Positions 8,129 to 16,546 of a stretch of DNA of 64,000 nucleotides are shown here, in pieces. Position 1 is the first letter of the stretch, and each line of letters starts with the position of its first letter. The stretch is from assembly GCF_036227325.1 (NCBI RefSeq), contig NZ_CP109467.1:4216001-4280000 (forward strand). The letters run 5' to 3'. Under the pieces are notes generated by a model, which saw nothing but the letters and a program-made list of their open reading frames with translations, searched no databases and was not told the origin of the DNA. Source of the DNA: Streptomyces sp. NBC_01465. Its GTDB lineage: Bacteria > Actinomycetota > Actinomycetes > Streptomycetales > Streptomycetaceae. The position numbers were made by a program, and so were the translations under genes.

Positions 8129-9885
8129 AGCGGCGGCTCCAATCGGGCGATCGCGCGCAGGGTCCGGGGAGTGAAGCGGGACATGAAGTGGGCGCCGCGC
8201 GCCTCGGGCGTCACCGGCACCACGGCCTGGTTGCGCACCACGGCCCGCAGGACGGCCGAAGCGACCTTCTCCGGCGGGTAGTTGCGCAGCCCGTACAGGC
8301 GCGACGACTTCTTCTGCCGACGCTTCTCCTCCTCCGCCGAGACTCCCGCGAAGCGCGTCGTGGAGGTGATGTTGGTGTTGACGATGCCGGGGCAGATCGC
8401 GCTGACCCCGATGCCCTTGTCGGACAGCTCGGCCCGCAGGCACTCGCTGAGCATCAGTACCGCGGCCTTGGAGGTGGAGTACGCGGGCAGTGCCTTCGAC
8501 GGCTGGAAGGCGGCGGCCGACGCGGTGTTGACGATGTGGCCGCCCTGGCCGCGGTCGGCCATCTGCTTGCCGAAGATCCGGCAGCCGTGGATGACGCCCC
8601 ACAGATTGACGTCCAGGACCTTCTTCCAGTCCTCGCTCGTCGTCTCGAAGAAGGACCCGGAGATCCCTATGCCGGCGTTGTTCACCAGGACGTCGACGAT
8701 GCCGTACTCCCGGGCGACCTTCTCGGCGAGCTTCTCCATCGCGGCCTCGTCGCTGACGTCCACCACCTCGGCCCAGGCCTCGGGCGAGCCGATGAGCCGG
8801 GCCATCTCCGCCGTACGGGAAGCCCCCTCCGCGTCCCGGTCGACGCCCACGACCCGCGCCCCTGCCTCCGCGAAGGCGAACGCGGTGGCCCGCCCTATCC
8901 CGCTGGCGGCCCCGGTCACCAGGACCAGCTGCCCGCCGAAGCGGTCCGCGTACGGTCCGCTCGCCACAGAGTCCTGCGCCGGTACCCCGTCCTCGTTGGC
9001 GGTCACGAACTCTCCGATCCAGGCGGCCAGTTGGTCGGGCCGGGTGCGCGGAACCCAGTGCTTGGCGGGCAGCGACCTGCGCACCAGGCTCGGCGCCCAC
9101 TGCTCCAGTTCGTCGTAGAGCCGCTCCGAGAGGAAGGCGTCCCCGGTCGGCGTGATCAGCTGCACCGGCACATGCGCGTACGCGTCGGCGCGCGGCCTGC
9201 CCAGCCGTGCCCGTACGTTGTCGCGGTAGAGCCATGCCCCGTGGGCCGCGTCCGAGGGCAGCGAGGCCGTCGGGTAGTCGCCGGCCGGGATCTTCTCCAC
9301 CCGCTCCAGGATCTTCGGCCACCGTTTGCCGAGCGGTCCGCGCCAGGCGAGCTCAGGCAGCACCGGCGTGTGCAGCATGTACACGTACCAGGACTTGGCG
9401 CCCTGCCCCAGGAGCTGGCCGACCCTACGGGGTGTGGGCCGCGCCATCCGCTTCTTGATCCAGTGCCCGAAGTGGTCCAGCGAGGGCCCGGACATCGAGG
9501 TGAACGAGGCGATCCGGCCCTCGGTCCGCTGCACCGTCACGAACTCCCAGGACTGCACCGAGCCCCAGTCGTGCCCGACCAGATGCACCGGCTTGTCCGG
9601 GCTCACCGCGTCCGCGACCGCGAGGAAGTCGTCGGTCAGCTTCTCCAGCGTGAACCCGCCCCGCAGCGGGGCGGGCGCCGTCGAGCGGCCATGCCCCCGG
9701 ACGTCGTACAGCACCACATGGAAGCGTTCCGCCAGGCGCGAGGCGACCTCGCTCCACACCTCCTTGGAGTCCGGATAGCCGTGCACCAGCAGCACGGTCG
9801 GCTGCGAGGCGTCGCCCAACTCCGCGACGCACAGCTCGACTCCGCCCGTACTCACCCAGCGCTCGCGCGCACCCTCAAGACTCAC
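8125..9885 (-). CDS. EphD-like fusion: epoxide-hydrolase-type alpha/beta hydrolase plus SDR
   Basis: 586 aa with two domains. Residues ~1-290 are an alpha/beta hydrolase with HGYPDS (oxyanion region), nucleophile elbow GHDWGS (Asp nucleophile, as in epoxide hydrolases) and a C-terminal catalytic-His motif AKHWVPR. Residues ~310-586 are a short-chain dehydrogenase with TGAASGIG (cofactor loop), NNAG, and the YSTSK catalytic Tyr-Lys. The order and length match mycobacterial EphD (about 590 aa). GTG 9885 overlaps the preceding stop (GTGA) and has GAGGAGAAG upstream. Epoxide opening followed by oxidation of the resulting alcohol is a natural pairing for one polypeptide; the substrate is not evident. 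Confidence 0.85.
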   Translation of the reverse strand: MSLEGARERWVSTGGVELCVAELGDASQPTVLLVHGYPDSKEVWSEVASRLAERFHVVLYDVRGHGRSTAPAPLRGGFTLEKLTDDFLAVADAVSPDKPVHLVGHDWGSVQSWEFVTVQRTEGRIASFTSMSGPSLDHFGHWIKKRMARPTPRRVGQLLGQGAKSWYVYMLHTPVLPELAWRGPLGKRWPKILERVEKIPAGDYPTASLPSDAAHGAWLYRDNVRARLGRPRADAYAHVPVQLITPTGDAFLSERLYDELEQWAPSLVRRSLPAKHWVPRTRPDQLAAWIGEFVTANEDGVPAQDSVASGPYADRFGGQLVLVTGAASGIGRATAFAFAEAGARVVGVDRDAEGASRTAEMARLIGSPEAWAEVVDVSDEAAMEKLAEKVAREYGIVDVLVNNAGIGISGSFFETTSEDWKKVLDVNLWGVIHGCRIFGKQMADRGQGGHIVNTASAAAFQPSKALPAYSTSKAAVLMLSECLRAELSDKGIGVSAICPGIVNTNITSTTRFAGVSAEEEKRRQKKSSRLYGLRNYPPEKVASAVLRAVVRNQAVVPVTPEARGAHFMSRFTPRTLRAIARLEPPL

Positions 9886-10748
9886 GCCGACTTCTCCTCT
9901 GCCCAGCGCCGCACGTGCGGCAGATCGTCGTCCAGCCAGAAAGCGCTCTGCTCGGGGTCCTTGGAGTCGGTGACCACCAGGATCTCCTCGAACTTCGCGC
10001 CCGTACCCCGGAATCCGAGATGCGGCTCCACCGCCCACAGCCCCGGCTGGGGCGGGTGGTCGGAGAAGGTGTAGGGGCTCCACAGCGGGGACCAGCCGTC
10101 CCGGTGGCCGTGCAGTGCGTCGCTCGCCAGGCCCTTCAGCGACTGCGTACCGAACCCGAAGACATGCGGCGACCACCGGCGCTCCTTCACGCGGTCGATC
10201 TTGTGCGCGATGACGCCGAAGGGATAGGCGCGGTGCCGGTTGGCGTACCCCTGCCGCGTCATCAGCCGCTCGACGTCCTCGTATATCTCCCGCAGTGACC
10301 GCCGCTCGCGCACCTCGCGGAGGATCAGCTCGCGGTGCGCCTCCAGATCGGCGAGGAGCTTGTTGTGCACGGGGTTGAGGCCCAGGCAGCCCGAGTAGCC
10401 GATGTCCGCCGTGTATCCCTTGTAGACCGGGGCCATGTCGAGGATGAACGGCATCCCCGCCTCCAGCCTCCGGTTCGTCGGGAAGAACTGCAGCGGCACC
10501 CGGAACCCCACGAAGGCCGTCCGGTCCCCGAACCAGGCGAAGGGCAGATGGAACCAGTCGCGCACGCCCCGCTCGCGCAGCCACTCGCGCTGCATCCGCG
10601 CCGCCTCGCGCTCGGTCACGCCCGGCTTGAGCTGCGCGGCGACCGCCTCGGCGCACTCGTACGCAAGGGTCTGCACCGTCCTGAACCCCCGCAGTTCCGC
10701 CGAGAGTTCGCTCTTCACCGCTGAAGCTGCTGCGCCTGCTGAGGTCAT
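9882..10748 (-). CDS. M24-family metallopeptidase-like protein
   Basis: 288 aa, pita-bread fold. Metal ligands typical of M24 (two Asp, His, two Glu) appear in FILDMAPVYKGYTADIGY, in VEPHLGF and in KFEEILVVTD. Family members include methionine aminopeptidase, Xaa-Pro peptidase and creatinase-like enzymes; there is no N-terminal creatinase domain. Start ATG 10748 was chosen over the extended frame to 10805 because the latter overlaps the promoter dyad. It is the first gene of the operon with the EphD-like fusion, the PF10118 protein and MerR. A peptidase acting on peptides is unproven; a related amidohydrolase role fits the lipid context equally well. Confidence 0.78.
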   Translation of the reverse strand: MTSAGAAASAVKSELSAELRGFRTVQTLAYECAEAVAAQLKPGVTEREAARMQREWLRERGVRDWFHLPFAWFGDRTAFVGFRVPLQFFPTNRRLEAGMPFILDMAPVYKGYTADIGYSGCLGLNPVHNKLLADLEAHRELILREVRERRSLREIYEDVERLMTRQGYANRHRAYPFGVIAHKIDRVKERRWSPHVFGFGTQSLKGLASDALHGHRDGWSPLWSPYTFSDHPPQPGLWAVEPHLGFRGTGAKFEEILVVTDSKDPEQSAFWLDDDLPHVRRWAEEKSA

Positions 10749-10784
10749 GCCATCCGCCCTGTGTCGCGGTACGTGCTCGTAACT

Positions 10785-10804
10785 TGACACTGATGAATGT
10801 GACA
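10785..10804. promoter_or_regulatory. Imperfect dyad, candidate operator of the MerR operon
   Basis: TGACACTGATGAATGTGACA is a 20-bp dyad: on the minus strand TGTCAC and GTGTCA half-sites with one mismatched pair, separated by 8 bp. It lies 37 bp upstream of the M24 gene, near a minus-strand TTGTCA (-35-like). MerR proteins typically bind dyads between -35 and -10. The assignment is inference. Confidence 0.35.
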
Positions 10805-10967
10805 ATGCCCGGCGGCTGCGTCAAGGGGTGTGCACCAGCCTGTGGATAACTCCCGGGCGTACGCCTCGGGTCCAGGGCCCCCTACGGGTCCGTACATCTG
10901 GAGTCGGACACGCATCCAGCCGCCAGGGCTGACGTCCGATGTGGCGCGCGCCACTACCTTCGAATAC

Positions 10968-11939
10968 GTGACTGTGATCGTGACCGAAAGCCTCAGCAAG
11001 CGGTTCCCGAGGGTAACCGCGCTTGACCGGCTCTCCCTGGACATCGGACCCGGCGTGACCGGACTGGTGGGCGCCAACGGAGCCGGCAAGTCCACCATGA
11101 TCAAGATCCTGCTCGGACTGTCCCCCGCCACGGAGGGCCGCGCCGAAGTGCTGGGTCTGGACGTCGCCACCAGCGGCGCCGCGATCCGTGAGCGTGTCGG
11201 GTACATGCCCGAGCACGACTGCCTGCCGCCCGACGTCTCGGCCACCGAGTTCGTCGTCCACATGGCGCGCATGTCCGGACTCCCGCCGACCGCCGCCCGT
11301 GAACGCACCGCGGACACGCTGCGCCACGTCGGCCTGTACGAGGAGCGTTACCGCCCCATCGGCGGCTACTCCACGGGCATGAAGCAGCGTGTGAAGCTGG
11401 CCCAGGCCCTGGTCCACGACCCGAAGCTGGTCCTCCTCGACGAGCCGACCAACGGCCTCGACCCGGTCGGCCGCGACGAGATGCTGGGCCTGATCCGCCG
11501 TATCCACACCGACTTCGGCATCTCGGTCCTGGTCACGTCGCACCTGCTCGGCGAGTTGGAGCGCACCTGCGACCACGTCGTCGTCATCGACGGCGGCAAG
11601 CTCCTGCGCTCCAGCTCCACCAGCGACTTCACCCAGACCACGGCGACGCTCGCCGTCGAGGTCACCGACTCCGACACGCACCCCGACGGTGCGCAGGTCC
11701 TGCGCGAGAAGCTCGCCGCGGCCGGAGTGACGCTCCACGAGGGCCTGGAGAACGGCCTCCCGGGCGCCGGCCACATCCTCCTCGTCGAAGCCACGGGCGA
11801 AGAGACGTACGACCTGGTGCGCGACACCGTCGCCGACCTCGGTCTCGGTCTCGTACGCATGGAACAGCGACGCCACCACATCGCCGAGGTCTTCCGCTCC
11901 GAGGCGCCGGAGAAGAAGCAGGAGGCGAACGCACTGTGA
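10968..11939 (+). CDS. ABC transporter ATP-binding protein
   Basis: 323 aa cytosolic ATPase subunit. Walker A is GANGAGKS, the signature-like region is YSTGMKQRVKLAQAL, Walker B is LVLLDEPT, and the switch His lies in VTSHLL. The ~85 C-terminal residues form a variable regulatory tail. Start GTG 10968 gives VTVIVTESLSKRF; GTGs at 10974 and 10980 are in frame, no ribosome site is seen, and TACCTT at 10955 could be a -10 for a leaderless mRNA. It heads a four-gene operon (ATPase, permease, ATPase, permease), coupled to the next gene by a GTGA overlap. This organisation, without a binding protein, indicates an exporter of unknown substrate. Confidence 0.9.
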   Translation: MTVIVTESLSKRFPRVTALDRLSLDIGPGVTGLVGANGAGKSTMIKILLGLSPATEGRAEVLGLDVATSGAAIRERVGYMPEHDCLPPDVSATEFVVHMARMSGLPPTAARERTADTLRHVGLYEERYRPIGGYSTGMKQRVKLAQALVHDPKLVLLDEPTNGLDPVGRDEMLGLIRRIHTDFGISVLVTSHLLGELERTCDHVVVIDGGKLLRSSSTSDFTQTTATLAVEVTDSDTHPDGAQVLREKLAAAGVTLHEGLENGLPGAGHILLVEATGEETYDLVRDTVADLGLGLVRMEQRRHHIAEVFRSEAPEKKQEANAL

Positions 11940-12832
11940 GCACCCCCACCCAGCAGCCCGCCCAGACACAGATCCACAACATCGGGTACCGCAACTACGA
12001 CGGTGCACGACTGGGCCGCGCCTACGCCCGCCGCTCGCTCTTCTCGCAGTCGCTGCGCGGCTCCTACGGACTCGGCCGCTCGGTCAAGTCCAAGGTCCTG
12101 CCGATGATCCTCTTCGCCGTGATGTGCGTGCCCGCGGCGATCATCGTGGCCGTCGCGGTCGCCACCAAGGCGAACGACCTGCCCCTCGAATACACCCGCT
12201 ACGCGATCTTCACCCAGGCCGTCATCGGCCTCTACCTCGCGGCCCAGGCCCCCCAGGCGGTCTCCCGCGACCTGCGCTTCAAGTCGATCCCCCTCTACTT
12301 CTCGCGCCCCATCGAGCGCGCCGACTACGTCCTCGCCAAGTTCGCGGCGATGGCCTCGGCCCTCTTCATCATCACCGCCGTACCCCTGCTGATCCTCTAC
12401 GTCGGATCGCTCCTCGCGAAGCTCGACTTCGCGCACCAGACCAAGGGGTTCGCACAAGGACTGGTCTCCGTGGCACTGCTCTCCCTGCTCTTCGCCGGCC
12501 TCGGCCTGGTGATGGCAGCGCTCACCCCGCGCCGCGGGTTCGGTGTCGCCGCCGTCATCGCGCTGATGACGATCACCTACGGCGCCGTCTCCACGGTCCA
12601 GGCCATCGCGTTCGAGCAGGGCTCGCCCGGAGCGGTGAAGTGGCTCGGCCTCTTCTCCCCGATCACGCTCATCGACGGCGTACAGACCGCCTTCCTCGGT
12701 GCGACCTCCTCCTACCCGGGCGGGACAGGCCCGAGCGCCGGAGTCGGCGTGGTCTACCTCCTCGTCGTCCTCGGACTCATCTACGGCTCGTACGCCGTCC
12801 TGATGCGCCGCTACCGGAAGGTCGGGCTGTGA
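11936..12832 (+). CDS. ABC transporter permease, ABC-2 type
   Basis: 298 aa with six predicted membrane segments (ILFAVMCVPAAIIVAVAVA, FTQAVIGLYLAAQ, FIITAVPLLILYVGSLL, LVSVALLSLLFAGLGLVMAAL, FGVAAVIALMTITYGAVS, VGVVYLLVVLGLIYGSYAVL). The N-terminal tail contains IGYRNYDGARLGRAYA, which I take to be a family signature. GTG 11936 overlaps the ATPase stop, and the 3' end overlaps the second ATPase (GTGA). It presumably pairs with the ATPase at 10968. Confidence 0.88.
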   Translation: MSTPTQQPAQTQIHNIGYRNYDGARLGRAYARRSLFSQSLRGSYGLGRSVKSKVLPMILFAVMCVPAAIIVAVAVATKANDLPLEYTRYAIFTQAVIGLYLAAQAPQAVSRDLRFKSIPLYFSRPIERADYVLAKFAAMASALFIITAVPLLILYVGSLLAKLDFAHQTKGFAQGLVSVALLSLLFAGLGLVMAALTPRRGFGVAAVIALMTITYGAVSTVQAIAFEQGSPGAVKWLGLFSPITLIDGVQTAFLGATSSYPGGTGPSAGVGVVYLLVVLGLIYGSYAVLMRRYRKVGL

Positions 12833-13740
12833 CCACGATCAACATCGACCACACCTCCCGCTGGTTCGGCAACGTGGTCGCCGTCAACGACATCACCATG
12901 ACCGTCGGCCCCGGTGTCACCGGGCTCCTCGGCCCCAACGGTGCGGGCAAGTCCACCCTCATCAACATGATGGCGGGCTTCCTCGCCCCCTCGACCGGAA
13001 CGGTCACCCTCGACGGCGACACGATCTGGCGCAACGAGACGATCTACCGCAAGCTCGGGATCGTCCCCGAGCGCGAGGGCATGTACGACTTCCTCACCGG
13101 CCGCGAATTCGTCGTCGCCAACGCCGAGTTGCACGGTCTGGACGAGCGCGCCGCACAGCGCGCCCTGGCCACGGTCGAGATGGAGTACGCGCAGGACCGC
13201 AAGATCGCCACGTACTCCAAGGGCATGCGCCAGCGCGTGAAGATGGCCTCGGCCCTCGTCCACGACCCTTCCGTCCTCCTCCTGGATGAACCCTTCAACG
13301 GCATGGACCCCCGTCAGCGCATGCAGCTGATGGACCTGCTCAGCTCGATGGGCGCCGAGGGCCGCACGGTCCTCTTCTCCTCGCACATCCTCGAAGAGGT
13401 CGAGCAACTCGCCTCGCACATCGAGGTGATCGTGGCCGGACGGCACGCGGCCTCCGGCGACTTCCGCAAGATCCGCCGGCTGATGACGGACCGCCCGCAC
13501 CGCTACCTGGTCCGCTCCAGCGACGACCGCGCGCTCGCGGCGGCACTCATCGCGGACCCGTCCACCGCCGGTATCGAGGTGGACCTCGCGGAGGGCGCCC
13601 TGCGGATCCAGGCGGTCGACTTCCTCCGCTTCACCGCACTCCTCCCCCAGGTCGCCCGCGCGGGCGGCATCCGCCTCCTCACGGTCTCGCCCTCGGACGA
13701 ATCCCTCGAGTCGGTCTTCTCCTACCTAGTAACGGCCTGA
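12829..13740 (+). CDS. ABC transporter ATP-binding protein (second)
   Basis: 303 aa. Walker A GPNGAGKS near residue 38, signature-like YSKGMRQRVKMASAL, Walker B VLLLDEPFNG and switch His in FSSHILEEVE. The Q-loop region carries VPEREGMYDFLTGREF. It is a paralogue of the 10968 product, so the exporter probably uses a heterodimer of ATPases or two half-pumps. GTG 12829 overlaps the preceding stop. Eight bases separate its stop from the next permease start. Confidence 0.9.
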   Translation: MTTINIDHTSRWFGNVVAVNDITMTVGPGVTGLLGPNGAGKSTLINMMAGFLAPSTGTVTLDGDTIWRNETIYRKLGIVPEREGMYDFLTGREFVVANAELHGLDERAAQRALATVEMEYAQDRKIATYSKGMRQRVKMASALVHDPSVLLLDEPFNGMDPRQRMQLMDLLSSMGAEGRTVLFSSHILEEVEQLASHIEVIVAGRHAASGDFRKIRRLMTDRPHRYLVRSSDDRALAAALIADPSTAGIEVDLAEGALRIQAVDFLRFTALLPQVARAGGIRLLTVSPSDESLESVFSYLVTA

Positions 13741-13748
13741 AAGGAGCG

Positions 13749-14480
13749 GTGAGTTCCCTCATGTACAACCCCACTGTCGCCCGCCTCACCTACCGGGCCC
13801 TGCTCGGCCGGCGCCGCGCCGCGATCCTCTTCGTGCTCCCGGCGCTCCTGATCGTCATCGCCGCGGCGGTACGCGCGTTCAGCGGCGCCGACGACCAGAT
13901 CGCCACCGACGTCCTCGGCGGATTCGCCATGGCCACGATGGTCCCGCTGATCGGTGTCATCGCCGGTACGGGGGCGATCGGCCCGGAGATCGACGACGGT
14001 TCGATCGTCTATCTCCTCGCCAAGCCGGTGAAGCGCCCCACGATCATCATGACGAAGCTCTTCGTGGCGGTCGGCGTGACGATGGCCTTCTCCGCCATCC
14101 CCACGTTCATCGCGGGCATGATCCTCAACGGCAACGGCCAGCAGATCGCGGTGGCCTACACGGTCGCGGCGCTGGTCGCCTCCATCGCGTACGCCGCGAT
14201 CTTCCTGCTCCTGGGCACGATCACCCGGCACGCGGTCGTCGCGGGCCTGGTCTACGCCCTGGTCTGGGAGTCCGTCTTCGGCAACCTGGTCGCGGGCGCG
14301 CGCACCCTCAGCGTCCAGCAGTGGTCGCTGTCCCTGGCGGAGAAGATTGCCACCCCGGGCACGATCAGCTCGGACGTCGGACTGCCGCTGGGCATCGTCC
14401 TGCTGGCGGGCGTCACGGCCGCGGCGACCTGGTACGCGGGCCAGAAGCTGCGCACGCTGAAGCTGGCGGGCGAGGAGTAA
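13749..14480 (+). CDS. ABC transporter permease (second)
   Basis: 243 aa with about six membrane helices, starting with AAILFVLPALLIVIAAAVRAF and ending with a short basic tail. GIVLLAGVTAAATWYAGQ is the last helix. AAGGAG at 13741-13746 is very close to GTG 13749 (2 nt) and rather far from ATG 13761 (14 nt), so the start is uncertain between these two. It is the last gene of the exporter operon; a strong hairpin follows 12 bp after its stop. Confidence 0.85.
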   Translation: MSSLMYNPTVARLTYRALLGRRRAAILFVLPALLIVIAAAVRAFSGADDQIATDVLGGFAMATMVPLIGVIAGTGAIGPEIDDGSIVYLLAKPVKRPTIIMTKLFVAVGVTMAFSAIPTFIAGMILNGNGQQIAVAYTVAALVASIAYAAIFLLLGTITRHAVVAGLVYALVWESVFGNLVAGARTLSVQQWSLSLAEKIATPGTISSDVGLPLGIVLLAGVTAAATWYAGQKLRTLKLAGEE

Positions 14481-14492
14481 GGCAGAAACACC

Positions 14493-14530
14493 CTGAGGGG
14501 GCAGGGGCCGACCGGCCCCTGCCCCCTCAG
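14493..14530. terminator. Bidirectional intrinsic-type terminator
   Basis: A perfect 17-bp inverted repeat (14493-14509 with 14514-14530) with a 4-base GACC loop lies between the convergent ABC operon and the minus-strand gene ending at 14540. It lacks a T-tract, as is common in Streptomyces. Confidence 0.8.
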
Positions 14531-14539
14531 CTGTGTGCG

Positions 14540-15184
14540 TCAGCGCTTACGGCGCCTCTGCCGTGGTGCTTTCAGATGCAGTTGGCGCTTGATCAGGTCC
14601 ACGTCCTCGACGACATCCGTGAGCCGGACGCTCATCGCACCGATGACCTGCTGGGTGACGTCGAGCCGCCGGTCCATCGAGTCCAGCCGGTGGTCCATCG
14701 AGTCGAGCCGGTGGTCCATGGCCTCCAGCCGGTGGTCCATCGTCTCCAACTTCAGGGACATCCGCTGGAGCACCGGCCCCAACTCCTGCAGCGCCGGGCC
14801 GACCTGGGCCATGGAGGACTCCAGGTTGGTCACGCGCCGGTCGAGCCCGTCGAAACGGGGGTCGGCCACCTGGCTCTGGCGCAGTTCCTCGGTGTCGAGG
14901 AGATACGTGCGGACGTAGTGAGCGACGTCGCTGTCACGCAGCAACATGGCGACATTGAGGATCACCCTACGGGTGAAGAGACGCTGATGGCGCCGCCCCT
15001 GTGGATAACTTTCACCCACGCTCCCGGATGACGTGGTCGTTTTGACCACGTCATGTCCGCGCAGGTCAGAACCACTAATGGTGGTCATTCCGTTGCTGGC
15101 GAGCTCGTCACGATGACGCTTGACGACGCTATGCACAGCGTCCTTGTGGACAGCGAAGTACTGCGCCACACCCTCGGTGGTCAC
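14540..15184 (-). CDS. DNA-binding-like protein with heptad coiled coil
   Basis: 214 aa from GTG 15184. The N-terminus (TTEGVAQYFAVHKDAVHSVVKRHRDEL) looks like a helix-turn-helix of the phage-antirepressor type and is followed by LFTRRVILNVAMLLRDSDVAHYVRTYLLDTEE. The C-terminal half is a coiled coil built from near-identical heptads (MDHRLEA, MDHRLDS, MDHRLDS, MDRRLDV) and ends in a basic tail. In-frame codons upstream read QLLPDGLH before the GTG, which resembles the N-terminus I recall for relatives, but no ATG/GTG start lies there before the MFS stop at 15221. The true start may be a CTG at 15205/15202, or the 5' end has been lost. Function unknown; DNA binding is inferred. Confidence 0.65.
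   Translation of the reverse strand: MTTEGVAQYFAVHKDAVHSVVKRHRDELASNGMTTISGSDLRGHDVVKTTTSSGSVGESYPQGRRHQRLFTRRVILNVAMLLRDSDVAHYVRTYLLDTEELRQSQVADPRFDGLDRRVTNLESSMAQVGPALQELGPVLQRMSLKLETMDHRLEAMDHRLDSMDHRLDSMDRRLDVTQQVIGAMSVRLTDVVEDVDLIKRQLHLKAPRQRRRKR
14662..14745 (-). repeat. Four tandem 21-bp repeats encoding coiled-coil heptads
   Basis: Four consecutive 21-bp units (starting at 14662, 14683, 14704 and 14725) share the core CCGGTGGTCCATCGAGTC. Each encodes one heptad of the coiled coil (MDHRLxx), so the unit length equals exactly one heptad. The copy number is likely variable between strains. Confidence 0.85.
15029..15055. promoter_or_regulatory. 11-bp palindrome inside the 5' part of the coiled-coil gene
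   Basis: ATGACGTGGTC-gtttt-GACCACGTCAT is perfect. The same GTGGTC/GACCAC motif recurs nearby (ACCACTAATGGTGGTC at 15070-15085 and GGTGGTCAC near 15177). It may be an operator for the encoded protein itself, or a structured mRNA segment. Confidence 0.35.
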
Positions 15185-15220
15185 ATGCAGGCCATCAGGC
15201 AGCAGCTGCGGGAGTCTGGG

Positions 15221-16492
15221 TCACACCTTCTGGTCCCGAGCCGCCATCAGCCCCACCCCCAGCGCCACCGCGCACACCCCGACCACCAGCGACAGCGGCA
15301 CCGTCCAGCTCCCCGTCGCCTCGTACACCGCCCCCGCCGCGAAAGGCCCCACCGCCGCCAGCAGGTACCCCACCGTCTGCGCCATCCCCGACAGCCGCGC
15401 CGCCGTCACCGCGTCCCCCGACCGCAGCACGATCAGCGTCAACGCCAGCCCGACCGCGCCGCCCTGCCCGACCCCCAGCACCGCGGCCCACACCCACGCG
15501 CCCGCCACCGGCGCCACGATCAGCCCCACATAACCGGCAGCCACCATCCCCGTGACCAGCACGATCAGCGGCCGCTGACTCCGCATCCGACCCGCGAGCA
15601 CCGGCACCACAAAGGCCCCGGCCACCTGGATCAGGTTGTTGAAGGCGAAGACGACACCCGCCGTCGACCGGCTCATCCCGTGGTCGCTGAAGATTGTCGG
15701 CATCCAGGCGATCAGTACGTACGACCACAGCGACTGCAGCCCCATGAAGAGCGTCACCTGCCACGCCAGCGCACTGCGCCACACACTCCGAGCCGGTACG
15801 GCGGCGGAAGCCGAAGAAGCAGCCCGCACCTCGTGCCCCGTACGCCCCCGCGCAATGATCACCTGCGGCGCCCAGGCCACCGCCGCCACCACGGCCAGCA
15901 GCGACCAGAAGGCCAGCGACGCCTCCCAGCTGTCCCCGAACGCCTTCTCCAGCGGTACGGAAGCCGCCGCGGCCACCGTCGCGCCCGCGATCATCGCGCC
16001 CGTGTAGACCGACGTCATCGACGCCGCCCGGTCCGGGAAGTCCCGCTTGATCAGCCCCGGCATCAGCACGTTCAGCAGCGCGATCGCGGTCCCGATCAGC
16101 AGCGACCCCCCGTACAGCGCGCCCACCGAAGGCAGCACCCGCACCAGAATTCCGCCGGCCAGCAGCAACAGCGCCCCGAAGAGCACCACCTCGCTCCCGA
16201 ACCGCCGCCCCAGCCACGGTGCCACCAGCGCGCCGAGCCCCAGGAACAGCACCGGCACCGACGTCAGCAGACTGCGCGAGGTCTCCGAAAGCCCGAAGTC
16301 CGCCCCGACCTGCGTCACCAGCGGCGACATGCTCGCCAGCGCGGCCCGCATGTTGACCGAGGCGAGCACGATCCCGACCAGCAGCAGCACCGGATGCGCC
16401 AGCAGCGCCCGCCGCGCCCGCGCCCCCTCCACGGAGGGCCTGACATCGGCCTCCGCATCGATGACCAGCAGCTCGGAATCCGGGCGTGACAA
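15221..16492 (-). CDS. MFS transporter, CynX/NimT-like
   Basis: About 423 aa with 12 predicted membrane segments. The loop after TM2 contains LVAPWLGRRFGSE, the MFS motif-A region. The pattern VGIVLASVNMRAALASMSPLV near the N-terminus is typical of the cyanate-permease-like subgroup. TTG 16492 (LSRPDSELLVIDAEADV) is preferred because GAGAGG precedes it by about 8 nt; a TTG at 16546 directly abutting the regulator stop would add 18 residues. It follows the FadR-type regulator on the same strand, which probably controls it. The substrate is unknown. Confidence 0.85.
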   Translation of the reverse strand: MSRPDSELLVIDAEADVRPSVEGARARRALLAHPVLLLVGIVLASVNMRAALASMSPLVTQVGADFGLSETSRSLLTSVPVLFLGLGALVAPWLGRRFGSEVVLFGALLLLAGGILVRVLPSVGALYGGSLLIGTAIALLNVLMPGLIKRDFPDRAASMTSVYTGAMIAGATVAAAASVPLEKAFGDSWEASLAFWSLLAVVAAVAWAPQVIIARGRTGHEVRAASSASAAVPARSVWRSALAWQVTLFMGLQSLWSYVLIAWMPTIFSDHGMSRSTAGVVFAFNNLIQVAGAFVVPVLAGRMRSQRPLIVLVTGMVAAGYVGLIVAPVAGAWVWAAVLGVGQGGAVGLALTLIVLRSGDAVTAARLSGMAQTVGYLLAAVGPFAAGAVYEATGSWTVPLSLVVGVCAVALGVGLMAARDQKV

Positions 16493-16546
16493 AACAAACA
16501 CCTCTCTCAACTCATGCGTTACGTAAGGAAATTCAGCGATCAGCAA

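Noticed and set aside
10841..10849. Isolated TGTGGATAA (also 15000-15008)
   Set aside because: Single DnaA-box-like sites without neighbours; not counted as clusters.
14662..14745. Possible CRISPR or spacer repeats
   Set aside because: Tandem 21-bp repeats without spacers, encoding a coiled-coil; no cas genes anywhere in the window.
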